Part shown: in pieces, positions 1 through 12,922 of the stretch | Layout: every line of letters starts with the position of its first letter | How positions within the stretch are numbered: position 1 is the first letter of the stretch | DNA from: Bactericera cockerelli | Taxonomy: Eukaryota; Arthropoda; Insecta; Hemiptera; Triozidae | DNA length: 64,000 bases | NCBI GenBank assembly: GCA_024516035.1 | Contig: CM044955.1 | Coordinates: 39,691,506-39,755,505 of the forward strand | Reading direction: 5' to 3' | Program-made: the position numbers and the translations under genes | The notes under the pieces: generated by a model | Told to the model about the DNA's origin: nothing | What the model saw: the letters and a program-made list of their open reading frames with translations, nothing else | The model's database searches: none

Positions 1-1939
1 AATTATCTACTAGAAAACTCTATTAGAAACTTATACATAATTATTTTAGGTACCTACTGACCTAAGTGTGTTTTTAGTATACACGCAACACAAGGAATCG
101 CTTGGTTAGTATCAAGTCCCTATAGGGCCTATAGTCTTTGTCGTTAAAATATATTCGAGGAACACCAATTGTGTTTCCCAAATTGATATTATTACTTATG
201 TATATACTTATTATTATTTTATAAAAAAACTCACAATCTGGGGAAATAAGAGAGATAAAATTATTTACCTTTAACTGAGGCATTGTTTTATTAATAAAAT
301 ATCATTATTGTTCAGTTCTACAAGCTTTCTGTAATGAGTCTTGGGTAATGTACACAGCGTCCCCTTCACTTTCGTGAGATGTTGAGTTGACAGCAAAGTA
401 GCTAATATCAACAGGGTATGGATTTAAAAAAGGTGGACTCATACAAATATTTGAAGAGAATGTCGTACGCACCACGACCCTTGTTGATCAAGCTTTGTTA
501 ATTTCTATATTATTCATAGTGTCAATTTTACGCCTTTGTAGTAATAATATTAATAAAAATAAGCCCGGTAAATGGATGTTTGAATTTGAGTAAGTCTAAA
601 AAAAAGGAGTGAATACCAAAAGTGGGCAAGCTTTCTAATTAAGATTCAAAAAAACAATCATCAAAATCGCTGGTGTAAAACGGGAGATAATCGCTTGTTA
701 ACTTTCAACTGCTTCTTTTTGTTCTTTATATTTGATCTTGACCGCCCTACAGCCAATACTAATGAACCAATGTTGATACACAGGGTGATTCAAATAAGTA
801 GGTAAATCCGTTAACCACATATATTATGGACCATTTTAGGGGAGGTCAAGTGAGATACAAGCGTATAAGTAAAAAGTCAGTGGTCAGGCGCATGGTCTCC
901 AAGAACCGCTAGTCCGAAGTTGATGAATTTAAAATGGGGCCATCTACAATACGTCTTTATTAAGTGTTAAAATTTCGTAGAAATCCGTTCAGCAGTGCAG
1001 TTCCTGAGGTTTGCGCGTTACAAGGACAGACGGACACAGACTTAAGTTTCTCAGGAGGTTATGGAGCGTCCAGAAATATGAAAAAAACTGAAATCCTGTT
1101 ACCGTTCAGTCACGATTTGCGGAATTTCATTTATTTTCCAGGGATAAAGACTTTGAAACACCAGTTTCAAAGTCTTTTTTCATAGCCATGAAACAGCAGC
1201 TACTGTAACGAAAAGCCTAAACAAGACCGAACGGTCAGCTCTGGTTAACCAAAATTTGAAGAGTAAAAAAAGTGATTCCCAGAAAATGAAGGTTAAAACC
1301 CTTTTAGGTTAATAGAGAGAGGTTGGTGTGATAACTGGGTCTTCTCTTGTGGAACTCCCACTAGTTAATAATAATAATATTTGTGAAAGTACAAAGGCGT
1401 TCTATCTGTACCCTGTATACCGTATGATATTGGTATGCTATGGAATAAGTATATTAGGAATAAGCTGTTGCAAAGAATATAAAGACAGAGAGAATCGATA
1501 AATTCATGAACAATAGGCAGAGAGAGAGAGCGGGTCGTCTAAGTTAACTTTCTCTCGGAGAAAAGTTTTTGAGAGAAAGCCCTCTCTCTTGCCCTATCTG
1601 CAGTAGGGTTGAGGAGGGGCTGGGTAAATTCATCATATTATTTTTACTATAGTATTATTAGACTTTAGAAGTGAAGCTATTTCCGACGAGTGGAAGCTGT
1701 TGTTGTAATATCCAGACGTGCCGTGCCGGTTGCTAGAGAATTCCAGGCTTTTTCTTCTGAGCATATTATGTACAGTGTGCACTTGTACTATACGAATTGA
1801 AATTTCGGCAATGGCCGAAAACAACTTTTTTGGTATCCTGAGGCTTTGATTCGTCCCGAATTATGAAAAATTGGGTAGGTCAAATTTAGCGAAGGATACA
1901 ATACTTTCCTTATTATATAATGAGGAAACTGAAAAAGCT
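1..1939. other. Intergenic or intronic DNA, no supported gene
   Basis: AT-rich unique-looking sequence. Open frames are short (under 75 codons), mutually inconsistent and resemble no family I know. A cagggtg motif near 781-787 resembles the end of many insect DNA transposons, but no partner was found. The stretch around 1270-1380 ends in a taa-type trinucleotide run like the tail of the SINE at 12923-13258 and may be a decayed SINE 3' end. Confidence 0.6.
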
Positions 1940-2028
1940 ATTTAACCTGCTAGTTTTATCAGTTTAGTGGTAATTTTTTTTTTACTCACTCTACCTAACT
2001 CTGGTGTAAAAAAACTAGCAGGTTAAAT
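1940..2028. repeat. 18-bp perfect inverted repeat, 53-bp spacer
   Basis: The arm at 1940-1957 (atttaacctgctagtttt) is the exact reverse complement of 2011-2028. The spacer is T-rich. It could be a tiny MITE or a hairpin. No target duplication is evident next to the arms, so its origin is unclear. Confidence 0.6.
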
Positions 2029-2319
2029 GCTCTTTTTTATGACCCTAATAGCTTCTCCGTACAGTTTTATGTCGCAAGCAGGCCAGTGCAGTTTTTCACC
2101 TCGAAAAAGGCCATTTTCTCAAAAAGATCATTATTTCACCAAAATAATAATGTGTATTTATTTTTTAGTTTTCCAGCATTCCATTAAAGAAAAATTCATT
2201 TTGAAACTTCAATTCCGAAAATATAGGCATTTCAGAATCAGTAGGTATATCATAATCAATTTCACAATGAGCACTTTCTTCTATACCAGGGCGGAGATCA
2301 GAATATGTATAATATGAAT

Positions 2320-2480
2320 ATGACCTGGTAGCTTAGTAGTGATCAAAGTGTCGGTCTGGTAATCTAGAATTCGTAGGTTCGAAATCCAGGCATGACATGA
2401 CAAGTTATCCTCTCATTTGGGATTTTACCATATAGTAATATGTCTTGGGGTTGGGCTTTTTACTGCTGCAATAAGGGAAA
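2320..2480 (+). repeat. tRNA-derived SINE, family C
   Basis: The 5' part reads like a tRNA: an A-box-like tggtagcttagtagtg near 2324 and a B-box-like ggttcgaaatcc near 2373. After the head comes catgacaagttatcctctcatttggg. The same head and post-head module occur at 30405-30600 (plus strand) and, reversed, at 13640-13775. Three diverged dispersed copies with an internal Pol III promoter fit a SINE rather than a tRNA gene; the anticodon arm and acceptor stem do not pair properly. Non-coding. Confidence 0.65.
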
Positions 2481-5400
2481 TGTCACTGGACGTTTATTTG
2501 ATACCTCCATTGCTATGGGTTGTCGATTCCCTTACCTTCAGCTTTCAGCATTAGCATTTCAATGAACTGCCCTGTGTTCTTATTCTTCTCGTGAGATTAT
2601 ATAACGGAAGTGTCGAATTCGAATCTAACACGTCCCTTAAAATCGCCATCTATCTGTCTGATATTATAATCCAACAGCAATGGAGAGAGCAGAAAGTGAT
2701 GATTCCGGCAGCAGACAATCTAACGGCGATAATATGCTAATGAGTGAGTGAGGGGGAGAGAGAGAGGGATAGTTTCAGATATTGAATGCATTATCAGCTG
2801 TTCCCCCTCCCCCACCTCTCTTATCAACAAGTGCTATGCGCGAGATTCCAACCGCCCATCTTCTCTTATCACCCTTATCTATTGCTTGAACAGTAAGTCA
2901 GTGCTGCGCTCTGGTGCTCTCTCTCTCATTACATAGCATTACCACTACCAGTAGAGTGGATGACAGTGGATCTTTCTGTTCTGTTATGTACCTACGGTTA
3001 TACCCAAAGGACGTCTTAGTCAAACTCAGACTTAGTCATAGCTTAGGAATGCTTTGGTGCGTGTGACTTTTAGCGGTGTAATTCAGAGAACTTTACACGA
3101 ACTAAAAATTTTTTTCAGAATTTTCCCATGTGAAAATCATTTTTAAAATTGACTGAAAAAAATTGTGTATTTTTCTTGTTATCTCCTTATCTGTGCCTTT
3201 TATTTCCGCCTATATTCTGGTGAACTTTTTTCTTCTATCAATATTGGTTTAATTTTTTTTTCTTTTCGAAAATTATCTGTGAAAACTGCTGTGCTTACGT
3301 GTATTTGTTGAGTTTTTTCGTTTTTCTCTATCACTTTATTGTTTGTTATTGTTTAGTCTCGTTCAGAAGATTTATCGTGATTTCGCGTTTCGTTTGTTTT
3401 TGATTTTTCGAAAAGTAAAATATATCTCGTTTATCATTCATTGCCACGACTACCGTTTTCCACTCCACCCAATAACTGAGAGGATAGTTTTCCGACAAAG
3501 CGAATAGCTGAGCGCAATTTATTTGGTAAGTTTCCAATGAGTGGAGAACGCTTCAATATGGTGCGCCCTCTATGTGCCGCCCTAGGTTAGGGGCGCGCCT
3601 GGTTGCGCCCAGCTGTTACCTGAGGCTGTCGGGATAGCGGCTGTTTTGACCGCTAGTCCTGACCGCTACGTAAACCGGAGAAACCTGTTGTCTGGTGTTA
3701 CGAATACGGATTCCAAGATTCAAGAATTTTTTTAGAGGCGTGGCCGTTTTATTTTTCGATAGGAATAAAATCGTCTGAGAAGTCTGGTTTTGAATTTTTT
3801 TTATTACTACCAGTTCCAGAGATGGAGAATAGCGCATTTCTATAAATAGCTTTCGGAGATGATGTTTCACTTACTTTGGAAAATAAATTACCGCAGCTTG
3901 GAAAAACATTTCACCGAAAGCATGGGTAACATGCTGGAATTTTCTCTTGTGTCAGAAAGATTGGATTACTTCCAAGCATATCTTGATAAAATCGTTTTTG
4001 TAGAATGGCAACTTTGGTTTTATAACTGTCGGTGTCATATGTGTCTTTTTTGTAGTTTCTTGTTATTCCTTTCGAAGTGAAAATCTCTACAAGTAATCCA
4101 TCGGATTTCATTTTATTTAATTTTTGTTTTAGAATGCGAAGATCCGATTTTTTAAAATATTGACCGATCCTAACTTCGTACTTTCTATACCTTATGGTAA
4201 TGGAAAGTAATAATTAAATCTAACTTTGAATACATTAATAATAATACTTAATAGTTCACCCGGAATATCCACACAATTACTTGTTCCTAGAATTTGGGAG
4301 TCGATTTTCCGGTTTATCAAGGGTCTTGCTTGGCCTGAATTGAAGGAAACTGGTACTTTGACACTTGCTAGTGACTTACATGACTTGATGTGATTATGTA
4401 TGCGAAAATTTTATCAATATAATAAGGTAAATTTTAAAAATTAACAATAATGTTATTCTAGTTGATAGCCACGGTCCCTCTCCCCTCCTAAATTCTCTAG
4501 AAAGACTAGATAACGACTCATAGATTTAATTATTTATTTAAATTGAAAGTCCCCCCCCCCTTACCCTAATTTCTCTGTACGCCTCTGGTGATAAAATAAA
4601 TCTTGGAACCTTCAGTAGAATAAATTAGATCTGATTGAACCAAGGAAAGCCGAAAAAGGGGTCAACAGCCCCACCCTAATCAATCCGCTCTCATTTTCTC
4701 CCTCGTACTGTCTGAGAATTAGGAGTAGCTGATTATCTCTGGCTAGTGAGTCATATGAGTCATATCCATATCTCGATAGGAGCTGGGAGCACTCTGCAGT
4801 GATGCACTATGGTGCTGTGATGCTGTTCTGTTCTCTACGTGCCAGAGTCCGCGCTCACATGACTAGTTGCAACCCGCACTTCGCTACGGGAGTCAAGTAG
4901 AAATAGACCACGTCCTGTTTGCATTATTGGAATATTGCTCAAAAATAATGAGCATTGTTCGGTGGGATTGATTATTACTAGTTGATACCCTTTGTCCATA
5001 GAGACTGGAAAAGATGCTCACACGTGCAAACACATACACAGATTTATGCACTATAAGTGGAGTAGTAATGTCACTGTCCCGCACATAATCTGCATAACAC
5101 TCAGCTCACTGCATGACTGTACAATGTACATTTTACAATTTACATACTTATCTATATCTCCTGAACGGTACACCCGATATTTATGAAATTCTGAATATGA
5201 ATGCGTATTAGCGTTTTGCACAGTAAACTTTTATGGATACATTTATTGTTGAGCTGTGATATTTAAGAAAATCTGAATATTTTGACAAAAAAGTGCAAAG
5301 TAAGGTCTTCCACTTTACCGGTACTGAATTTGTGTAGAATTTTGGAAGGTAGGAGAAACGCTTTTCTACCATTTAAAGCAAATCGGTTGAGGCTTTTGGA

Positions 5401-6100
5401 TTTACAAGTGATTCTAAATATTTTTCCAAGTGATGTGAACCATCCACGAGGAAGTATTGTGTCCATGAAATTGCCATTTTTTTTTCTTTTTCTAGCAATA
5501 ATAGAAAATTTCTGGCAAGAGTAGATATAAATTTCACTTTGAAACTATTTTGATAAGCCTTAAAAAAGGTTATTTAATATTATCAAGTTTTGAATACAAT
5601 TACGAACCTACACTAGTACTACGACGGGTTTATAAATAATCTATCGATAGAAAAATACTCCTGTGGGTGGCTGTTTCTTGTAGCATGGGGAAAATCCCGT
5701 CATTAAAAGTGACTACATTTTTACTTTGACTGCAAGATGATGATTTCTGATTGTAAAACTGCATTATAGTAACTAATATACATTTAGCTGTTTATAATAT
5801 TATTTCGGTGGGGTACTTTTATACTGTCAGAACACTCACTTTGGCCCGTGAGCGCTAGGCTCACCATTACATCCTTCGTGGGTTACAAAGTTATCAAAGG
5901 CTCTCACACGAAACTCTTTTTCAATAGCTTTGACTGTAACTCCATCATAAATGTGTGGGTTGAAATCATTACAAGCCTTTATCTTTTTCTGTATGAAGGG
6001 ACTTTTTATGGTCCATTTCGAGATACAATTAAACAAGCATAAGTTTCACCGGTTGAATGCTGTGATATAAAATTAATGTCGCTCCCCATTCATCCTTCCC
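2481..6100. other. Intergenic or intronic DNA, possible promoter-like GC patch
   Basis: No gene is supported. Short open frames are scattered and unrecognised. At 3540-3680 GC and CpG content rise locally, and a T-rich unit ending at 3522 is followed by ggtaagtttcc, which looks like a 5' splice donor. This could be a non-coding first exon, but nothing confirms it. Confidence 0.5.
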
Positions 6101-6107
6101 TTTCAGA

Positions 6108-6580
6108 CTGGAGAGAGAGAGAGAGAACGTGGTATGTGAACCGTGGGATGTGGAAATTAAATAAAATTTAAGTGGGCGAAAGAGGAGAATATTTCACCCC
6201 CACCACAAAAATGTAATTTATTCTCCCTCCTCACTCCTTTTCACTCCTCGTTCATTGGCCGCTCCCAACTCTTCCTCTCTCCCTTGCCATCTCCTCTTCC
6301 ATACCCACTCCCGAAACTTTTCTATCTCTCTCAACACTCACACCCATTTCTCCTCCCTCCCCTCTTCCTCTCTCAATAGAAACTCTATGACGTCACGTCT
6401 CAAATTCATCCACCCACCCAACCCGTTGCACACCCACACTACTCTTCCTCTTTCGCTCTCTCCCATTACACACCCATTTTATCTCTTGTCCCATGATTAC
6501 ACACTCTCCTTCTCTCTTCTCTTTTCTTTGCATCTCACTTTGGTGCACGGTTCGTCAAAATTGTTTACTTTCGATTAGAA
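6108..6580. repeat. GA run followed by pyrimidine-rich low-complexity block
   Basis: A short GA repeat at about 6112-6125 precedes a strongly C/T/A-rich block (about 6185-6540) with many ctc, cac and ccc runs. The open frame read through it (107 codons from 6255) is almost all Ser, His, Pro, Leu and Thr, as expected from low-complexity DNA, so it is not called as a gene. Confidence 0.65.
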
Positions 6581-8140
6581 TTTTTCAATTTGTGTTTTAA
6601 TTCCAACAGTTTTTGTCCCCGAACACTTCCTTGTGTGGAATATGCGGATACCAGGGGGCTTTCAGCTTGTAGATGAGATAATCTGTTATAGACGTTATAG
6701 CATAAGCTATTATTTTATTACTGTATTGTATGGTGCTCAGGGTTTTGAGGGACGTAGTCTCTGTTGGTACTCTGCTAGATAATTTTCTTTATTCTATTAT
6801 TTTATAAGCTATATTGAAGGAGTTTTGCCAATTTTAGTAGAATACTTCTATTTCAGTACGAAAAGAAGACACAAGAGCAATGCATTTTTTAATTGTATTA
6901 TTGTTTTAATTTGCTAATGTCTCGCACTTAAGTGGCAATTTTTCTTTTCTGCGATTTTTTCAACCTAATCTAACTGTGTGTGACCTATATATTTTGATAC
7001 AGGGTTAGCTCTGTGTCTATTCAAATTATAATACTTAATAAATCTGTATTGTTTTCCTAGCTCTAAGTATACTAGCTCTGCTGTTCCATAATGTGGCAGT
7101 CAGTAATGCTCAAGATAGGTGGAAATTTCTTGCTCTAAATTCCACCTATAGTGGTTTTTACTTTGAGGCGAGTAAGCTCTTATTTTTCGGTAAATATTGT
7201 TCTTCAATAGAAATCTTGTATGGACGAATGCATAAATATTGAATTTAATTTGGGTAGCAAAAAAGTGACTGCTGCTTTCACCATTAAAACAGTTTTTGTA
7301 CAAAAATGGTACTTATTATTTTCTCAATAGCTTTGGGGCAAACTTTTTATAAGGATATTATGTTTTTTTTTGTTCAATGCATATACTTCCAACGAAATCA
7401 ATAATCCTCAAAACCCTGTTTATTATAATGAAATTGATACCAGTAAAATTTTACGAGCTCTATCGGTAACCATGTGCCCAAGGACCACAGGAATCGGGTA
7501 GTCGTGTGCAAATATTGTCTGCCTGTTATCTGTACTGCTGTGAATAAATTATCTGACAATAATGTCAATTGAAGATAGGGAGCGGTAGATAGCTGAATGG
7601 TTAGACATCGCTCAGTCTTATTGATTCCATTCACTGTCGGAAAAAAGTGACTTTTCAGTCTTAGTAGTATCTATTAGTTGTACGTACATAGGTAGTCTGT
7701 TCATCCCGTTTTCTTGACCATCAAAATCAAAGTTTCGCTTCTTGAAAAATACTTTTTAAATGAGAAAAATTCCTAAGGGAAAAATTACCTAACTTTTGGA
7801 ATTTAAATGTCAAATCCCCGCGATGGCTGGATTGCGCTATAACACCATTGGTATGGATTTACTATGTCATCACTATCACCATAGATAGCATATTGCACTC
7901 AATATACTAATGATATTTGAAAATCTTTAAAAGTACTAAAATTATAGTTCGTTCTATCGACTTGAGTGCAATTCCGATGTTTGGTCTGCATCTCATTGCA
8001 TTATTAAAAACATACCTCACGCAAGCTACCGCAAACTCGGATTGATTCTTGTGACGAGACGAGATTATATTTGCATAATAAACCAAATCTGAGAGTCTGG
8101 TGCGGACAGTGGCAGGATGTGCCGTGGCACAGGTGCTATA
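6581..8140. other. Intergenic or intronic DNA, no supported gene
   Basis: AT-rich sequence with no recognisable coding region. Around 7578-7630 there is a weak tRNA-like phrase (gctgaatggttagac) that could be a degraded SINE head, but no B box follows it. Confidence 0.5.
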
Positions 8141-8423
8141 CCTGTCTATAGCTCTGCTCTGAGAGCTGGCAGTGTCTTGCCATACCTATCAAGCTCTGTC
8201 TGAGAGCTGGCAGGCTGTCATACTGTCTAAGCTCGCTGAGAGCTGACAGTGTCTTGCCATACCTGTCTATAGCTCTGCTCTGAGAGCTGGCAGTGTCTTG
8301 CCATACCTGTCTATAGCTCTGCTCTGAGAGCTGGCAGTGTCTTGCCATACCTGTCTATAGCTCTGCTCTGAGAGCTGGCAGTGTCTTGCCATACCTGCCT
8401 ATAGCTCTGCTCTGGGACCTGAC
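8141..8423. repeat. 44-bp minisatellite, about 6.7 units
   Basis: Units start at 8141, 8185, 8223, 8262, 8306, 8350 and 8394. Four full units are identical or nearly so; units two and three are shortened to 38-39 bp, and the last is truncated with substitutions. Each full unit carries agctctgctctgagagct, a 6-bp hairpin stem (agctct/agagct). The antisense 70-codon open frame is an artefact of the repeat. Homogeneous units at the 3' side and diverged ones in the middle suggest recent expansion by slippage or unequal exchange. Confidence 0.9.
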
Positions 8424-10086
8424 ATAGTGTTTCCTTCAAAAATTCTATTTGTTTGAATTTTAGTAACCTGTTTTTTACTTGATCTTATAGAAACGAAAGT
8501 AATATAATCACCTCAAATATTTGATAGTCCGTTTTCAGCGCCTAAACACGTTTAATTTTTAATGAAAAAGATCTTTCTGTTAGAGCTGTTTGCTTGATCT
8601 TTATGTTCGAAGGGTATGTTGCTAGCGTAAAGCTATACAAAGTAGTCTCAGTCGTCTGTCTTATTAAGCACAACCGTTCATTTATTGCCACTATTTTTTT
8701 TTAAATTGAATACAAGTAAATGAGGAAAGATCCGAATTTCCACGACTGCACACGATTTGCACAGTTCCTATCACTCGGCGGAAGACATGACGCCATTGAC
8801 GCATGTGTCAAGGAAATCTGGAATAGTTGACAGAAGTGCCAACGCTCCAGCAGTCCTAGTATAATATCGTATGAATATGAGAGGACTGCATAATGGAGAG
8901 ACCAAGAAGTCTCGCAGTTTGATAGCATGCAAATATGTCCATCCGGTCAGGCTTGCGAGGAGACATGCTAGGAAATATGATGAGAGGATAATGCGAACTG
9001 GACAGCTGCTATCTGCACTATCTATTATAGTTAGTCCATAACTTCATAAGGAAAATTAAGTCACTCACTGATCAGATCAGTATATCACCTCACTATGACC
9101 ATGGCCATATCCAAAAGGCTGCAATTTTGTAAAATAATAATTTTCTTGACGTCTAGATGTGTAATAAGGGGACACTTGCCATGGACGAAGAGACTATTTT
9201 CTACTGTGCCATTTTTTTTTACCGTTTTTGTCCTACTAGTTGCGAAGCGCCATAGATAATAATCGTTCTGAATTGGTATTTCCTTATATTGGCTATTTCT
9301 GATCGAGTTCCATTCCATGATATGAGCCTTGATTTTGACATCACCAGCCCATCGACTATAGAATATAAAGCCTTTTTTCTATCAAGTTTATAGAACTGAA
9401 AGTATTCAATTTTCTTTCTAAGAGATATCCATGATACTTGCTGTAATAGTATTGAATTATATAAAACACAGTTGTATATAAACAAATTTTCATGGCGACA
9501 TTTTTCGCTCGACAAATGCCATCATCTCAGTTTCATGAATTCTTTTCACTCTTCTCCCCGTTTGCCTTTCAATGAAAATTTGATGTAATTTGATATGCCC
9601 CTCTCTCTCTCTCTTAAGTCCTCTTTTCAGGCCACGTCTCTGTAATAGGTCAATAAGGAAATTGAGATTTTTTCATCCTAGGAGTCACAGGAGAGGACGT
9701 CAATCTTCCGTTCTATTATGCAAAGATTTTTTGTGACGACAAAATTGAGAAGAAACCCCTACAATTGCTGAATTTTCCACTCTCAAAGAAAATAAAAGAT
9801 TGGTGGTATGAACATTAGACGTTTAATATTATTATTTTTATTGATATAATCAAGTCTGTTGAATAAGGTTTTTCCGAAAAAAGACTTTTTCAAAAAAGTT
9901 TGATGATCCTTTTTATCTACAGTAATTTTCGTCTTAAGAATGTCTCAAGCATGATTTCCCAATATTTTACTGACTGAATCATTGCTTTTTTGTAACTTAG
10001 GATAGAATGTTCTGATCATTAATAAAGGGGTTAGCGTGCTAACTGGTATCACATGGGTAACCCATTCCAGAGATTTTAGTTGCGTG
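8424..10086. other. Intergenic or intronic DNA, no supported gene
   Basis: No recognisable gene or repeat. A short ct run occurs at about 9601-9615. Antisense open frames of 75-98 codons between 8701 and 9515 show no family features I recognise. Confidence 0.5.
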
Positions 10087-10095
10087 CCTTAGATC
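10087..10095. other. Left target-site duplication of Foldback-like element
   Basis: ccttagatc lies directly before the inverted terminus that starts gggtccatttcgcc at 10096. An identical 9-mer lies directly after the opposite terminus at 18114-18122. A 9-bp duplication is typical of Foldback and Mutator-like transposons. Confidence 0.9.
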
Positions 10096-11275
10096 GGGTC
10101 CATTTCGCCAGCACCACCACCTTTAAAATGTAATGTTTTTTTTACATGGCTAATTTGTGCTTATTTTGTGCTTCTTTGTGCTTCAAACCCCGAATTTTGT
10201 GCTTCAACGATGAGGGCGCTACGCCCATTTCAATTTGGTGGTGCTGGGGAAACGGTAGAACCACCACTTTCGAAACGTAATGTTTTTTTTACATGGCTAA
10301 TTTGTGCTTATTTTGTGCTTCTTTGTGCTTCAAACCCCGAATTTTGTGCTTCAACGATAAGGGCGCTACGCCCATTTCAATTTGGTGGTGCTGGGGAAAC
10401 GGTAGAACCACCACTTTCGAAACGTAATGTTTTTTTTACATGGCTAATTTGTGCTTATTTTGTGCTTCTTTGTGCTTCAAACCCCGAATTTTGTGCTTCA
10501 ACGATAAGGGCGCTATTGCGATTTTTCGGAGACCCCCCTCCCCCACACCCATTTCCCCAGCACCACCACTTTTGATTCGTAATACTTTTTTGATGTCAAA
10601 TTAATCCTTGAATTTTGTGCTTCTTTGTGCTTCAAACCCCGAATTTTGTGCTTCAACGATAAGGGCGCTACGCCCATTCCACTTCGGGGGCCCCTGGGGA
10701 ACCACCAGAACCACCACTTTCGAAACGTAATGTTTTTTTTACATGGCTAATTTGTGCTTATTTTGTGCTTCTTTGTGCTTCAAACCCCGAATTTTGTGCT
10801 TCAACGATAAGGGCGCTACGCCCATTTCAATTTGGTGGTGCTGGGGAAACGGTAGAACCACCACTTTCGAAACGTAATGTTTTTTTTACATGGCTAATTT
10901 GTGCTTATTTTGTGCTTCTTTGTGCTTCAAACCCCGAATTTTGTGCTTCAACGATAAGGGCGCTACGCCCATTTCAATTTGGTGGTGCTGGGGAAACGGT
11001 AGAACCACCACTTTCGAAACGTAATGTTTTTTTTACATGGCTAATTTGTGCTTATTTTGTGCTTCTTTGTGCTTCAAACCCCGAATTTTGTGCTTCAACG
11101 ATAAGGGCGCTATTGCGATTTTTCGGAGACCCCCCTCCCCCACACCCATTTCCCCAGCACCACCACTTTTGATTCGTAATACTTTTTTGATGTCAAATTA
11201 ATCCTTGAATTTTGTGCTTCTTTGTGCTTCAAACCCCGAATTTTGTGCTTCTACGATAAGGGCGCTACGCCCACA
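10096..11275 (+). repeat. Left arm of Foldback-like element, 147-bp units
   Basis: Anchor tttgtgcttattttgtgc recurs at 10154, 10301 and 10448, then at 10751, 10898 and 11045, giving a 147-bp period. Every third unit switches after gggcgcta into a variant containing tgcgatttttcgg and gatgtcaaattaatcc, so three units form a 597-bp higher-order repeat (10154 to 10751). Within each unit a 10-11-bp word (tttgtgcttc) occurs four times. The hairpin core gggcgctacgccc occurs in the standard units, and ggtggt...accacc forms a second inverted pair. The 135-codon open frames at 10168 and 10765 are copies of the repeat, not genes. Confidence 0.9.
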
Positions 11276-11999
11276 TAAAGTTCTCAACAATTGTCTACAA
11301 ATTCTCTCCCTAACCTTGTGAACTGCACAGTGTAGCCAGATGTTCAAACATCTCTGAGCATGCAGGGTACCATTCAATTTGCGCGTGGGATTTTTTCATT
11401 CCGTATGTATTCAAATTATTGAACAAAGCATATAAATTAACTATTAGCAATACGATTAGTATCTAAGTAACTACTAAACATAGTAAAATTAAATAGATCT
11501 GTATCTAAATAGATATGTATATGTATCTAAATGGATATATATTATGTATAATAATAATATAAAGATCATAACGTTAAATTATGTTCATCAGAGATACTTG
11601 AATGCTTTATTATACTTACTTAATATGAATTGATGTTTCATCTATCCTTTATTTTTCGAGGGATTAAGTTTTTGGAACAACAACAAAAATAAATTGCCTA
11701 CCATACCCTAATCAGGCTGGGCACGAACCAATTGTAAAATTAATTAAAGATCCCACTAAGAAAAAGTCATTGCAACAAATTTCAGTGAGCTATACGGGGA
11801 TAAAGGGGATACGGATTAAATTCAGAGAAACCCAGGCCTGGGTGATACTGTATGGAAGTGGAAGCTCTGTATAAGATAATATACTATGTATACTATACAA
11901 TATACCTATTCATTAGTAAATAATATACAATATACTCTAAGAAAAAAAATGCTAACGAAAAACTTTAGGTAAGGGGTAGGTCGATACTAAGACATATTC

Positions 12000-12145
12000 C
12001 GTGGTTTAACGATTGTGACTATAGCCCGAGGTCTAGAAATCCTTAGTTCAATCTCGGGTTGTGCTAAAAGATTCTACCAATTTTTTTTCCTCCCAACACG
12101 TGAGACCGCTATTTCGGGCCAACCTAGGCTGATAGAGATTAATTG
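12000..12145 (+). repeat. Decayed SINE, family A, head and start of body
   Basis: Aligns by eye with the intact family A copy at 12923-13258: gtggtttaacgattgtgactatagccc, gaggtct, a degraded B box (agttcaatctcggg), then a t-rich stretch and gggccaacctaggctg. The body then breaks off near 12145. The continuation may be the tail-only piece at 12405-12550, which would imply a roughly 260-bp insertion between them. Confidence 0.6.
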
Positions 12146-12404
12146 ATATTTATTTCGCAATCTTATTGCCTTTTTCACATATTTAAAACAATATTCTGCA
12201 CTCCTTTTTGTACATACATCATTCTCGTCCAACATACATCCTGAGATCATTGAAATTGATTTCTTAGTGGTTGTGTAGATATCTTTGTGAAAAACTTGAA
12301 TGACACTAAAATATATCAAAAAGATTGACATTAATGAAGTTTAAAATTAAAAATATTTGAAGAATTTTGAGAGAGAAAATTGAAAACTGCAGCCGTACAG
12401 GCGC

Positions 12405-12550
12405 CTGGCTAAAAGTATAGTAGATTAATATGAGTAGTTGGTACGATTTCCAGCGAATGGAGTGTAAAACCCCCGTCCTGACTACTTATTATACATCAGA
12501 TCAATTATATTATACAAAAACCAAATATAGAATCAACTTGTCAAAATATT
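12405..12550 (+). repeat. SINE family A body and tail fragment
   Basis: gattaatatgagtagttggtacgatttccagcgaatggagtgtaaaacccccgtcctgact-type sequence matches the 3' half of the copy at 12923-13258, including the later agaatcaac(t/c)(t/c)gtca motif. It lacks a Pol III head of its own. Confidence 0.65.
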
Positions 12551-12922
12551 CTCATTCATTCGGTTGGAGAAGTAATTGGGTAGTTTCCACTTAATGCCTA
12601 CGAGAATCAGGTCAGAAAATAATAGATAGGTACAATGATACATTGTACTTGTAAAGTATGTAGGTAGCTATTGTGTTAGCAAACATACCCTTCTTGGGCT
12701 AATTGTCGGAACCAGCTAGGCAGGTACCTACTCATGAATTCTGTTGTGTGAGACTTTTTTTTGTTATACAGGGTGATATACTTACGTAATTATAAATTTA
12801 ATTGGCATTCAATAAAAAAATCTGGTCTTTTTTATTGATGGTATTACACTAAACTTATGGAGTGTACCTATCGGTATATTAGTGTGCCTGTGCATCTATA
12901 TAGGTACAATAAATTGCGCTTT

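Noticed and set aside
781..800. Transposon terminus cagggtgattc
   Set aside because: No matching inverted end or target duplication was found within several kilobases.
5836..6042. Overlapping sense and antisense open frames of 64-66 codons
   Set aside because: They share the same DNA on opposite strands and neither shows a motif; chance is sufficient.
6255..6578. 107-codon open frame
   Set aside because: Low-complexity His/Ser/Pro/Leu translation of a pyrimidine-rich block.
10168..11172. Two identical 135-codon open frames with internal protein repeats
   Set aside because: They are translations of the 147-bp Foldback arm units and occur equally in the reversed arm. No start context or family similarity, and the pattern follows DNA repeats with neutral variants.
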